A model generated the notes under the pieces. It searched no databases and was not told the DNA's origin. It worked only from the letters and a program-made list of their open reading frames with translations. DNA of 64,000 nucleotides from Brasenia schreberi. Taxonomy: Eukaryota; Streptophyta; Magnoliopsida; Nymphaeales; Cabombaceae. The position numbers were made by a program, and so were the translations under genes. Each line of letters begins with the position of its first letter. Within the stretch, counting starts at the first letter, position 1. Location of the stretch: NCBI GenBank assembly GCA_036023115.1, contig JAYKKT010000064.1, positions 5,880,001-5,944,000 on the forward strand. Reading direction: 5' to 3'. Below are positions 34,811 to 45,995 of this stretch, in pieces.

Positions 34811-37384
34811 ATTTGGATCGGGTCGATCTGGATCGACCCGACCCAATCAGATCTGAATGACCGTCCGCTTACAGCGTTATAGCGGTCTGTTATAGCGTCG
34901 CAAGCAGGGCTAAGTTCGCCTTGACGGGTCGCCTGCTAAGGGCTACCCGTTATAGCGGTTTTAGGTCTGCTAAAATGCTATAGCGCGTTATTGATAACAT
35001 AGACTGCATGAGCATGCAGACCTTGTGAGTAGATGGTTTTATGATGAATGCATTCTATTTAATGTAGCAAACAGTTTTTATTTTAAAGCAATGGCAGATG
35101 TAATTACTAATATTGGTCCAAGATACAAGATGTTCTCTTATCAGAAGTTGAGAGGAAAACTATTAGATAAGACTGTCCTTAAAGTGTAAGAATATTATTC
35201 GACTTTAAGAGAGTCATGGAAGGAGACATTATGCACTATCATGACAGACAAATAGGCGAAGAACAAATAGCCGAGGAAGGACTTTGTTAAACTTTCTTAT
35301 GTATTGTCCTAAAGGATTTATGATTTTGAAATCTCTAGACATGTCAAAGGAGAGTCGTACTGCATAGATCTTAAGGCAAGAGTTTGATAAAGTGATAAGG
35401 GCTAGAGAATCTAGTCTAATTCATTACAAATAATGCAGCTAACTATAAAGCAGCTGAGAAGGAGTTAGCATATACTTATGGGACTTTCTATTGGACACCA
35501 TGTGCAACCTATTGTTTAGATCTCATCTTTGAGGATATTGGTGAGATAGATGAGATAAAGGCAACAACTGAGTGTTGCCAAGATATCACTAAATTTATTA
35601 ACAACCCATGTCTTTGTATTATGTATGAAAAGAAGATATACATAGTTTCTTTGTACAACTGCAACTCGGTTTGCAACTAATTTCTTATTTATATAGAGCA
35701 TTGTGAGACAAATGCAAGCTTAGAAGAGAATGTTCTCTTCAGATGAGTGACAATAATTTGTAAAGTTGCCTCAAAATAGAAGAAAGAGAAAGTTAAATGA
35801 GATTTTAGAGATAGTCTTTAGGAGTACATTTTGGAATGCATGTGGTGGACTATTCAGGATTACATGTCTTTTAGTGAAGGTTTTGAGATTAACTGATAGC
35901 GAGGAGAAATCATTTACGAGTTATCTTTATGAAGCTATTAATAGAGCAAAAGAAGTCAATAGAAGTAATTTCAATGGAAGAAAGAGAGATTATATGCCCG
36001 TGCATAATATTATAGATAATAGATGAAACAAACAATTGCATCAGCTTATTCATGCAACAACATATTATTTAAACCCAATATTCAAGTACTCAACAAGTTT
36101 TAAAAGGGCCGATGAGGTTAATCGATGCGTCATTGATTGTATAGACAAATTAGTCCATGATGAGAGTAAAACATATGCTATACATCCAGAGATAGAGATC
36201 TATGATAATGCTCTTCACTTGATGGGTTTGTCTGTAACAATCCGCAATAACACTAATATGCGCCCCGGTAAACTGTTTATCTTCGTATTTAAGTTTCTTA
36301 AATCTTATATTTATTATATATTAAGTCTCTGATGTTTGTCTTTTTCTACCGATGTTTGGTGGAATAAGTTTGGAAGTGATTGCCTAATTCTTAGAGATTT
36401 TACAGAAGTCAAACCTTTAGTGCAATGGGTTGTGAAAGGAATTGAAGTGTCTTGGAACAAATCCACACAAAAAAGTGCAACATGTTGGAATATAAGTGGC
36501 TCAATGACTTAGTTTTCATCCGTTGCAACATGCACTTCGATAAAGGTAATCTTGTATTAGTTACTACTTAAAGATTCAATTCAATATTTTGTTTGACTTC
36601 AATTGTTAATGTTATTTACTAATTACTTTTATTTCTTTCTTGTAGGCAATTAAAAAAGTTAAATAGAGAAGCAAACCAATTTGATCCAATAAGTTTGGAT
36701 AATTTTGATATATTAGAGGAGAGGATTATGAAAGATAACGAAAAAAATACACTCCTAATGGAAGAAGACATTATATGGATTAATTTGGAAGGAGTGCAAC
36801 AACATCATCAAGGAGACGAAGATTTTGATTTTGAAGTAGAAGGTGGTGAGGATCTTCAGCAAGGAGAAGATAAGATTATTTAGTTGATGATACTGATTAA
36901 AATATGTAAATGTAAATGTGTTTCATTTGTTGAATGGTGAATGATGAATATGTACTAAATTTTGCATTATATGAATTCTTTTTAATTATCACATTTTTTC
37001 TGTTTTTATTTTTTTACTAATTTTTTAGTATTAAATTACAATACATTGCAATACGATATAATACGTATCGTGGACCAAACAAGGTCTTGGTATACCAAAC
37101 AAGCTTTAGGCCTAAGCTCAAACCCGAGTTTTAAAGACAAACTCGAACCCGAACAAGCTTTAAGACTAAACTCAAACCATCCACATCAAAAAAAGTTTTA
37201 AGGCTAAGCTCAAACCATCCAAATCAATCAAATCCCAACGTCTTCAAGAATAAGATAATCCACCAAGATGACCAAAAAGGGTTTTAAATATATACGAAAA
37301 AAATTATAATCAACTTAATATTTTCTAAGAATCTTTTCAACATAAAATATTTATCTAAAAAAACAAAAATTCTTTGAATTTTTG

Positions 37385-37610
37385 TAAAGCAGATGTTATA
37401 CATTGAGAGATGGAAATCTATGAATGCTCTTCACTTGATGGGTTTGTCTGAAGCAATCCACAACCGCACTAATATGCGCCCAAGTAAACTGTTTATTTTC
37501 GTATTTAAGTTTCTTAAATCTTATATTTATTATAGATTAAGTTCCTAATGCTTGTATTTTTCTACATATGTTTGGTAGAATAGGTTTGGAAGTGATTGCC
37601 TAAACCTTAG
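37385..37610 (+). mobile_element. Second, partial copy of the hAT A coding region
   Basis: Matches 36170-36410 of hAT A closely: AATGCTCTTCACTTGATGGG, TTTGTCTGAAGCAATCC (TTTGTCTGTAACAATCC in A), ATATGCGCCCAAGTAAACTG, TTTCTTAAATCTTATATTTA and TTTGGAAGTGATTGCCTAA. About 230 bp long. It could be a duplication made during rearrangement or a piece of another copy of the family. Confidence 0.82.
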
Positions 37611-37659
37611 AGAGGCAAAACTCTTTTTTTATGCATTATTTTCAAATACTTGTATCAAA

Positions 37660-37700
37660 TACAAAGTATGGTAAAAGGCTTAGTTGTTGTTGTACTTGTA
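37660..37700 (+). mobile_element. RTE LINE 3' tail remnant
   Basis: AAAGTATGGTAAAAGGCTTA followed by GTTGTTGTTG is the last ~30 bp of the RTE family found elsewhere in the window. Only the tail is left. Confidence 0.6.
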
Positions 37701-39294
37701 TCAAACACAATGTTATCAAGATAACAATAAGTACATTTTCAACATCCACTTATCTCCAACCAATAGCCAACAAACATGAAGCACCTTAATCACAAAGATC
37801 TTCAACAAAAGGCTAACAAATGTGACATATAGGCCATAACACGGATATCTTAATCACATGAAAATACAACTTCAAAGTTATCAAGAATTAAGTTTACAAA
37901 ATATCAAATAACAATAAGTGTATCTTCAAACATTGACTGAACTCTAACCAATAGCTAACAACATGAATCACCTTAACACAAAGGTCTTCAATAAAAGTGA
38001 CATATAGCCGCAACACAAAGGTCTTAATCATATGAAGAGATGCTTATTGTCTACCAAACCGTCTACCCTCATAATAAGAAGCCAACCAATAATCAATATG
38101 TTAATTATCATAAACAAATATTAAAAACTAAAAGGAACACACCTATATTTACTCCAATATGAATGCCAAAGAAGATCAAATCGGATCTAGACATATGTTC
38201 GGGTTATCCATGTCCAGGAAATATCTCATACAGAACGAGTTTGGATCCAAGACAAGATCCATGACTGCACATAAACACGTCACCATCTTTGTGTGCTGAA
38301 CGGAGAACCCATTGCCGTCAGAGCCATCCCTCACTCCACCTTCTTGTCGTCATCCATCGTCGACGGAATCACACGTTGTTGTCGACCTCGCCGGCGTCGG
38401 CGTCCCCATCTAGCTCCTTGCCACCTCTCAGACCGTTACATCTTGCCGTCCAAAACCGCCAACCGACTTGTTGCAGTCCAGACGCTGTAGACGGTTCTGC
38501 TCTCCCTCTTCCTCTCCTGCCTCTTTGTCTTCTCCACCATCGACCCCTTGTCTCTCGCCCAAAACAGTATGTGCACCATCACCTCGCCTTAATCCACCTT
38601 CATAACCACATCAATCAGTCACCTAGCCAAAATCCCTCACACTAAATCACATTATCACCCAAAACCCCAACCGGTCCAACAACCATCATAACCTTCTTTA
38701 CTGAAACCCCCAAGTAGAAATGTCTTGCCGCACCACACCCTCGAATCCCCTCATCAACCATTCACTATCACCTACTGCCACCTCAAACCCTCATTCACCG
38801 CCAACTTCTTCTCCACTATTCAACATCTCGTTGCCGATCAAACGCACCTCGGTCATCAACCTGGTTCCTTGCCAACGATCCCTTGGTCACCCGTTACCTA
38901 GCTCCATTGTCCCTCACCGCACGACTTCCTCATTCCCATCGGAGTGCATCCTCACCATCGTTGATCAAAAGCGAGCTTTTGTTGATGCACCTTGATTTTA
39001 GAAATGGAAGTTTCAAACGTGAAAACCAAGTGGGAGACCAACTCATGGGGCAGGTCGATGCCAACCACCAATCATTCCAACCATCTTGGTCACCATAGAA
39101 TCACCATTTCCGCCATCAGCCATCATACTCACCACCTCCGCTTCCATCCCCAATCATCCATGACCAACCACAACACTCTGCCATCTACCCGCAACTTGTT
39201 GACGATATGACTGGCACACCAACACCATCATGTAGACCGCTGAATGCCTTCTCGACTCAAGCAAACGTTATCATCTGCTCGCATTAGTTCTAAG
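37701..39294 (-). other. Interior of the intronic LTR element without coding sequence
   Basis: From 37730 to 38040 a ~190-bp unit is repeated (AACAATAAGT, CCAATAGC, ATGAAGCACCTTAA versus ATGAATCACCTTAA, GTGACATATAG). From 38280 to 39250 the DNA is C-rich on the + strand with many CCATC/CCACC words, giving long but meaningless open frames. In a copia element this position is the untranslated leader and gag; no gag is recognisable, so the element is probably non-autonomous or deleted. Confidence 0.5.
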
Positions 39295-39308
39295 AGGCTC
39301 TGATACCA
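39295..39308 (-). other. Primer-binding site of the intronic LTR element
   Basis: AGGCTCTGATACCA on the + strand, i.e. TGGTATCAGAGCCT on the coding strand, directly next to the LTR. It is a full match to the complement of the plant initiator tRNA-Met 3' end, which is typical of copia elements. Confidence 0.9.
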
Positions 39309-39631
39309 TGTTAGAAAGCATGTAAGTTACCTCAATTCATTTTGTTGAATAATGAGATAATTCATATACAATCAGCCAAAGAAGGCTTAACATTTATTAA
39401 ATACAAGGTAATTATTTATAGAGAGAAAGAGAGAGGAGTGAAAGCGAGCGCCATTCAACTGGTGGTTGCTGGAGATAGCCCAACAGCAATGGGGCCCCAA
39501 TAGCTCTAGTGGCCATAGTGCCAGGTGGCCATGGTGCTGATGGTCTGACCCTGATGGCCGGGTCCCCATGGAACTTGATTACAAATAGAAACTTATGGGC
39601 CCTATTGGCCCAACCCTATTATATTTTAAGA
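39309..39631 (-). repeat. 5' LTR of the intronic copia-type element
   Basis: 323 bp with the same blocks as the left LTR and a few small deletions in the GC-rich middle (TAGCTCTAGTGGCCATAGTG). The minus-strand 3' edge touches the primer-binding site at 39308. The outer edge has lost the canonical CA: TAACA has become TAAGA. Confidence 0.9.
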
Positions 39632-39636
39632 GGTTG

Positions 39637-41059
39637 ATACATGTTGCCGAAGTTAGCGTAAAGTAGTAACTAATAATTCATAGTTTGGGCAGTCAGCTGA
39701 AATGCATTTACTGTCCTTTCTAGTTCTGCAATGTACTGAAGCTTCCAAACTCTAGACTGTTGGCTGGAGTTCCTGCAAGGAATCAAAATCACAGGATAAA
39801 AGTTCTAGCACAATCAGCCCGAATGATCAACACTTGCATGTACCAACTTCAAGTAACAACTTTTATCAAAGAGAAATACATGTCCAGTTCCTAGAGATGG
39901 AATTTGCATTAACAAACTAAAGGCAAGAGGCCTCACATTGGACCTCATATGAGCCATGAAAGTTTTTGGTTTTACAATTCCTTAAAGTACTGACTTGGAG
40001 AAACTGAAGCCCCCATCAGATTTCGAGTTTTTCAAGTATTTACTGCAGGTGCAACAACTTCTGCGTCAAGAAAAAAAATTTTGAAGTTTGAATTTCCACA
40101 TAATTACAAAACTAGACAGTGGAATAACTAGCCTCTTTGGAATTGTTAATAAATTAAGGGGTTATGTTCTATTAAAATTACTTAATTTAGATATATTTTC
40201 AAGTTCTCCAGGACATGATGCAAATGAACTTGATGTGAACAATTTCGAACATGGTAAGAAGAATTCCATCCTACAATTTTGCATCTATCAATGTTAATAT
40301 TACTCAACCATAGATTCATGGCCTCGGAGCAACAGCATCTAGCAGAATAAAGAATGAAATCAGAATCTGCAATAATATGCAACCTTGTACCAGGTTGCTG
40401 TCGTCGCTGCACTGAGAAAAGATTGCATAATCACCTAAGATCATAAGAATGTGACAGGAAGACTAAAGCAGTAGAAGATTTTTTTTATTCAGACATCCAA
40501 GAATGCGTTGTATTCCTTGGTTCTTCAAATTTGAGGAACTAGTTTATATTTTAAGCTTGTCTCCAGATCTTACTTCACTACCAAACAAACCTAAGGTAAA
40601 GATAGATATTGTTGATGACACATCCAGTATATGCAACCCAGACACAAAGCAGATGTGAGACATAACATAGATGTTACTGATGCAATGCAAGAGTTTTATA
40701 GAAAGGTTGAAATAAAATGCTGTGCTAACAATAGCTGGTCTATGTGTTGGCCTCATGCTGAAGCTCCAAAGGTAGGTGCTTTGATACATTGAACTAATCC
40801 TTTTCTCAAACGTGTATATATAAATCAAGTTTCATGAAACATGTATATATATACATGTGTGTGTTAGAAAGAAAATTGAAGAAATTTTTGGGAATGAAAC
40901 CTTTTTACCTCTAAGTTGTCAAACGGAATCAATGTCCTGAAAGGAAATTCCTAAGAGAATACAGCTGAAAGTCATTTCCAAAAGATTGATGGAAAGCAAA
41001 CCCTATTATGCTCTCTAGATGTCCTTGATTCTGATGCACCAGTTTTATAATTTATGCAG
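39637..41059 (+). other. Last part of the DEM intron
   Basis: Ordinary AT-rich intron sequence from the LTR element's target duplication to the TTTATGCAG acceptor. No exon or mobile element recognised. Confidence 0.5.
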
Positions 41060-41341
41060 GTCACAGAGAGTGGGAAACAAGAGCGGCATCTTGTTGCTAG
41101 TGTTGGCAAGTTCAGTGTTATATGGAATTTCCAGCAGGTGAAAAACAGTGCTCATGAGTGTTACCGGAATCAGGAAGGTCTGAAGAGCTGCTATTGCTAT
41201 AAGATTGTTCTCAAGGATGAATCAATTGTTGACAGCCGCTTCATGCATGATAATTTCGCTGTGTCCAATTCCCCTGAAGCTCCACTGGTTGTTGCTACTC
41301 CTATGAAAGTCAGTTCTTTCAGCATGCCAAATAGAAGATGA
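41060..41341 (+). CDS. DEM: DEM/VID27-like protein, exon 2 (C-terminal 93 residues)
   Basis: A TTTATGCAG acceptor is followed in phase 0 by [58 protein letters not shown] and [20 protein letters not shown], then a TGA at 41339-41341. This is the expected end of the VID27 domain, and it continues exon 1 without gap: exon 1 ends [11 protein letters not shown] and the family sequence runs straight into VTE. Together the exons give 634 residues, close to known plant members. The intervening intron (26862-41059) has consensus GTAAGT and CAG ends, so normal splicing is plausible despite its length. RNA evidence would settle this. Confidence 0.9.
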   Translation, partial: VTESGKQERHLVASVGKFSVIWNFQQVKNSAHECYRNQEGLKSCYCYKIVLKDESIVDSRFMHDNFAVSNSPEAPLVVATPMKVSSFSMPNRR

Positions 41342-42608
41342 TCATAGTAGACTAGTTGTAAGGGGTTCTGAAGTTCTTTAATGTATTTTGCACTTTCACC
41401 TGTTTTAGTTCTCTTCAGAGTCATTGAATGTGTTCCAAGTTGTTTTGATAATTGGTACACTTAGAGATTGTGTTTTGAATTTGTTCGTCATTGGCACATT
41501 TCATGCTTGTGGTCTCATGTCACAGTTTTTGTTGAACATGGGTAGCCCCATTCAGATGGTTTGTTTTTCGTTATCTTGAAGTTGTATCTGTAGTCTTTGT
41601 ATCTTTTTTTCCCTTGTTCATGTAATCACTAATTTCATGCTACAAACGAATACTAATCTGGTGGTATATGAAGGAGATAATAATCGGTGCCATCTCAGAC
41701 CTGTAATGCTGCTGCTGTCATAGCTTTGTTTTCCATACCAAACTAGAAATGAACTTTTTTCTTATGGGAGGCTGAATCCACACATGTGCATGCACCCCTC
41801 CAGGAGTCAAACTCGCCACCTGCAAGAGTGGGCGTGCTGCAAACTACACCTAGCACGTTTCAGATGTCAAACGTGCTAGAAAATCAGTGTTCTATGGAAT
41901 CTGATGTGCGTCTGTGTTTTTGGGCACCGTTTACCTCTCACGCTAGTTTTAAAACTTAGTGGTACCATTTCTGCTACAGCTTCTCCATGGAACTTTATTT
42001 TCATGGACACAGAGTCCTAGGCCTAAGCTCAGCAAAATTCCACGACACAAATGAGCCCGGTACTTGAGGATACACTTGAGATAAACACAATTCAAATGCG
42101 TTTGAAACCATATGAAAATCCTACCCGTATCACTTAGAACGTAATTGTGTATGTGCGAAAACACAGGAAATATGCATGCTTTACGATATCAGGACACTCT
42201 GGTGCAAGGCTTTTATGCACATTCCTGAAGAATTGAGAACATGGTTGCCATTAAAATGAGTTGGATCCTAAAATCATATGATCTTGCGAACTTTTAACAT
42301 CTAAGGTGGAACTTCGCGGTTCCTAAGTGAAGAATTGCTTTATGTTTGGTTTTGGTGGGATTGCAATGTTCATCCTTGGATCCTTAGGGTCGTGCAGTCA
42401 AGATTCAAGATAATTCAACCATACACATGAGAATTATTCTCATGTACGAATTTCAAGAATCTTATGATGCAACATTAGATAATCAGATAAACATTATATA
42501 TATAAGAAAATTGGATCTGTTTGTCTGACATGTTCATTGGTATAAATATATACTCAATACTCCAAAGTCAGAGTGAAAAGGGTCAGTAGTGAGCAGTGCG
42601 CAGGATCT

Positions 42609-42682
<74 letters not shown>

Positions 42683-45600
42683 GGTCAGTTTTTTCGTGTC
42701 GGGCTTCGTAGTCGGGTCAAAAATTGCCACCCCGGCCCGTTTCGGGCCGTTTCAGATTTCTCTCTTCGTTTTGCAGATCTGGTGGTGGGTGGTCCACTAG
42801 TTCTTGCGAAAGTGAGGGATATCGTCACATGAGTTCGCGATGCTGTTTGATTCTGTTTATATCTGTTCACATAATTTTGTCTGCATCTTTTAGTTTCTGT
42901 TTATGTCTGTTTAGGCGATTTGCTAGGAACGGATGGAATATACCACGATGGTTTTCAAGATAGTAAAGCGCTTCTTCTAACTCAAATTTATATGGAAATT
43001 GTAGAGTTTGATGTGTTTGTTTTGGCTTTGTCGATCAATTTCATCCTCAATTTTGATGAAAAGGTGAAATGACTTTTTTCTTTTGAGATTGACGCAAAAA
43101 TTTTGATGACCGGGAAGTGTTTGATGCTATGTTTTAGAATGATTTTGTACTATGACACTTTTTGATTAATGGTGTTGTATTGAAAGTGATGGAATTTTTT
43201 CTAAGCAAGCAAACGCTGTTCATGAAACTCTGGACCTAAAATTGCGATGTGCAAACGTCTTAAAATATTCTTGTACCAAAAAGCTTGTGATACATGTATC
43301 CATAAGTTCCCAATTACGTAATTTCTGTTATTCAAGCTCGCCCTGAATCTATTCTAGGGTCTCTCCGTCGCCCCACTTTTTCATTGGTACTGTGCAACTG
43401 TTGAGGTTTTCAAATAGGAACCATATATCCTAAACGTTTTCTGCTTTTCAGTCATCGTGTATAGCACTTTTTAAGGTAACGTGTGTCAGATCACTCTGAA
43501 ATTAGAATGAACATTTGCTGTTACGTGCTTCAATGTCTTTCACGTCAAGTCAAATAGATTGTCCTGTTCTCTCATTTAAGCTAGTAAGTTGTCTAGAGCT
43601 TTAGTTTTGAGCTTATTATTAATACAGTCGTGTAAATATGGTGTGGATGTTGTTACTTGATTGAAATTTATGTTTAGCTTTGGGTTTCTATTAATTGCAT
43701 GTACAGATCATGAGCTTGCTGAATGTCTGTGTTTCTATCATCCTTTCTTACAGTTTGAATAGTAGGATGATATCACTCAAGGCTTAGTGAGCAATGTGCC
43801 TCACCGCTTTTCACAATATTGCTCTAAATCCAGTGATATCAATCTTCAGTCACTCTTAGAAGAGGAGATGAGAATGCTTCGCAAGCCTCAGCTAGGTTGA
43901 CCCTTGCTCTCCCTTATCAGAAGACCACCAGCAAACAGAGGTGAAAGGGAGAATGTTCATAGGATCTGGTTGCATTAACCGTAGTATTTACAGAGGCACA
44001 CATGGTTGGAATATTTCAATGGGTGAATCAAGTTTTCATATTTTTCCTGTCAGCAACCGAACATGTTGCATAAAATGGTCACTCTTGGGAGTTGGCTTCT
44101 GAATGAGGAAATCCTTGGAGACATAAATAGATGGAAATGGTTCTCGTCTTGAAAGTAACCTCAAGAAACTTATCTTTTGAGCAGTTACTAGTGAAAGCAC
44201 ATGCTCACCAAATCAATGGTAAAACTTGAAACGAAGACAGAAGACAGATAAAAATAGCTATCAAGAGTTCAAAGATGCTGATAAAACTTGAAACAAAAAC
44301 AAAGTAGTGATTGGGATTTGTATGTTGGTGATCGCATTGCGCATGTTCACCTCTCCTAGATGTGCGAACAGAAAGCTTTCTGCTTATTGCAATTGTTTTG
44401 TAGTCAGCAAGTGCGTGTGGAATGGCCAGTCAGAGACTCAGTGCCATTGTCTCGTGGCTTTTGAAATAATGAAAATAACTGAGAAACAAAAGAAGCTTCA
44501 GTTCAGTTGGCAAAGACAATCAACGTGAAACACTTGAAAATTTGATGTCCAAAAATACATAAATATGATTTTCATGCTTTTAGAATTTAAAGATTCTAGA
44601 TTGTTGACACGAGTTCATAAAATTTCCCTTTTTACAGTTCTGTGGACTTGTAATCTATCATTGGAATTACAAATTAGGTTTTGCCAGTTAGGAGGCTGGG
44701 AAATATGGTACGGGAAGGCCATAAGTCTGACGTAAATGGTGATATGGTATGAAAGAATTCACATGAATGGAGAAGATGTCGATATAAGACAAATATCTTA
44801 GAGAACGGATCTTTCTAAATGGATTTTAAATCATAAAAAAGGTGAGCATTTCATAGAGCTTTCATGTTTTTAATATTTTCATAGGATTGAGATGTATCCA
44901 AAAAGGAAGACATATGCACTCCACTGGTGTGGCTGCAATTCATCTTCCACGCATGCTGCGCAAACATATAGTAGATGACTGACATGTACTGCACTATAGT
45001 TAGGCATTTCTTGTCTCAAGTTTGGCCATTTGCAGGTCTATCTTTTCAAACCTTTGCTTAATTATCATGGTGGACATAAACTAGCAGTCAATAGCTTATT
45101 GGGTGAATAAGGTGATTCCTTGTACTGGAGCTTTCTCTTGCACAGAAGTGTAGATAGAGGGATAGCGTGTAAAATCTTCTCTAGCATGCTTGCTTGGTAT
45201 CAGTTGGGCGTGACTGTAAAAAGAATGTAAGAGCACCTATTCTTGCATATTTGGCTCCATGGATGACAACAAAGGTGCAGGCTTCAGTTATTCCGGCAAC
45301 ACATTCGCAGTGCTCCCATTGGGACCCTATATTTCTACAGAGGAGAAGGCAACCTTTTTCTCTTTTCTTATTGGACAAGACGTCCAAGCATGAAGTACTT
45401 GTGGAGTTTAAGCTCTTCTGTTTTATTCTTAGCATTATAACAAAATCTGGGTAATTCATGTCAGTAGATGAGAGGTTCCTTCTCTGTTATCTTCTAGGGT
45501 AAGCAGAAATACATGCTTGTGTAGTTTTTGGAGTTCACCTGCTGGGTTTCAACGTCAATTGTCTTTATCCTTATTCTTTATTTGAAGCTGGAAACGAAAG

Positions 45601-45948
45601 AAATTTCTGCTGCAGGACTAGTATAAATTTTACGCAAGCGTTTCTTGATGTTATTTAGCACTAGTAGATTGGTACATCAGTTACCTTTATCCTTCAATAT
45701 GGTTTGCTGATTTCTGATCAGCAACAGTTACACAAGTGTTCTGCTGTTCCCATGACCATGTTATATGATATGTGGAATCTTATTTTCAGTTTCAGGACCA
45801 CTTTTGGTCTTGGCTGTTCTTTATAAGCCCTACCATGTTAACTTTCTTTCTCTCCATTTCCTATAGCATGAAGATTGATTTGCATCCAGTTTTCCTTATC
45901 GTTGTTATAGTTCTTTGAATCAATATATGCTTTCTTAATTGGTTGCAG
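41342..45948. other. DEM 3' flank and region upstream of SEC13
   Basis: No open frame of substance. A (TC)n-(TA)n microsatellite occupies 42608-42679. The GC-richer stretch at 42680-42800 (GGCCCGTTTCGGGCCGTTTC, a near-palindrome) could belong to the SEC13 promoter or first exon, but I cannot prove it. The rest, 43000-45950, may be a 5' untranslated intron of SEC13. Confidence 0.4.
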
Positions 45949-45995
45949 GACGGTTATTGTAACTTTGTAAGTATTATTCATTGGCGGAAGACAAG
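45949..45995 (+). other. SEC13: 5' untranslated exon start of SEC13
   Basis: TTGGTTGCAG at 45939-45948 looks like a splice acceptor 47 bp before the ATG. This suggests that the leader is interrupted by an intron, as is common for plant housekeeping genes. The first exon is not located. Confidence 0.4.

Larger units (their letters stand above)
31459..35002 (-). mobile_element. hAT transposon B, nested inside hAT A
   Basis: Terminal repeats: left CTATGTTATCAAAAGCGG, right on the other strand CTATGTTATCAATAACGCG. Subterminal GATATAGCGGTAGCGG words lie inside. Flanking 8-mers ATTGCACA and ACTGCATG match at five positions and differ only by transitions, as a decayed hAT target duplication would. 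Removing it rejoins the hAT A transposase near LEQLH and LVSRWFYDE. On the minus strand it has its own promoter and leader (34801-34810) and a BED-finger exon (32909-32487). The catalytic part of its transposase is absent. The interior also holds a copia fragment (33600-34330) and a long inverted repeat (31761-32122). Confidence 0.8.
30607..37080 (+). mobile_element. hAT transposon A (BED finger and DUF659/hATC-type transposase relic)
   Basis: The left end, CAGTGTTATATGTATCGC, is followed by ~110 bp of ATACG/CGTAT words. A BED zinc finger follows near 31080 (VKGNKFKIKCLFCEEVVSGE, LKHHLEEK). The transposase is then cut by another element (31459-35001) and resumes at 35010 with LVSRWFYDECILFNVANSFY, FKAMADVITNIGPRYKMFSY, QKLRGKLLDKTV and SWKETLCTIMTDK (DUF659 type). 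It ends with RRKRKLNEILEIVFRSTFW, ATTYYLNPIFKYSTSFKRAD, VWWNKFGSDCLILRDFTE and an acidic C-terminus at 36660-36883. Many stops and frameshifts make it inactive. Sequence rich in ATACG returns at 37035-37075, but a clean right terminus is not visible. Confidence 0.82.
29969..39631 (-). mobile_element. LTR retrotransposon (copia-type, non-autonomous) filling the DEM intron
   Basis: Two related LTRs face the same way: 29969-30314 (3' LTR of the minus-strand element) and 39309-39631 (5' LTR). The left copy runs TGTTA...TAACA; the right one begins TGTTAG and ends TTAAGA. The 5 bp outside each are identical, GGTTG at 29964-29968 and at 39632-39636, a perfect target-site duplication. Inside the right LTR is a primer site (GGCTCTGATACCA read on +), complementary to initiator tRNA-Met. 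Inside the left LTR, on the minus strand, is a purine tract (GAAGAGGGTG). After removing the nested hAT elements only ~2.5 kb of interior remains, with no copia protein recognised. The LTRs differ at many sites, so the insertion is old. Confidence 0.9.

Noticed and set aside
34382..34882. Arg/Glu-rich or Leu/Pro-rich proteins over the purine tract
   Set aside because: Low-complexity translation of a G/A-rich repeat; all frames stay open for the same reason.
38283..39210. Genes in the C-rich block inside the LTR element
   Set aside because: Several overlapping + strand frames of His/Pro/Ser-rich text with no domain. The block sits where the leader of the minus-strand element should be.
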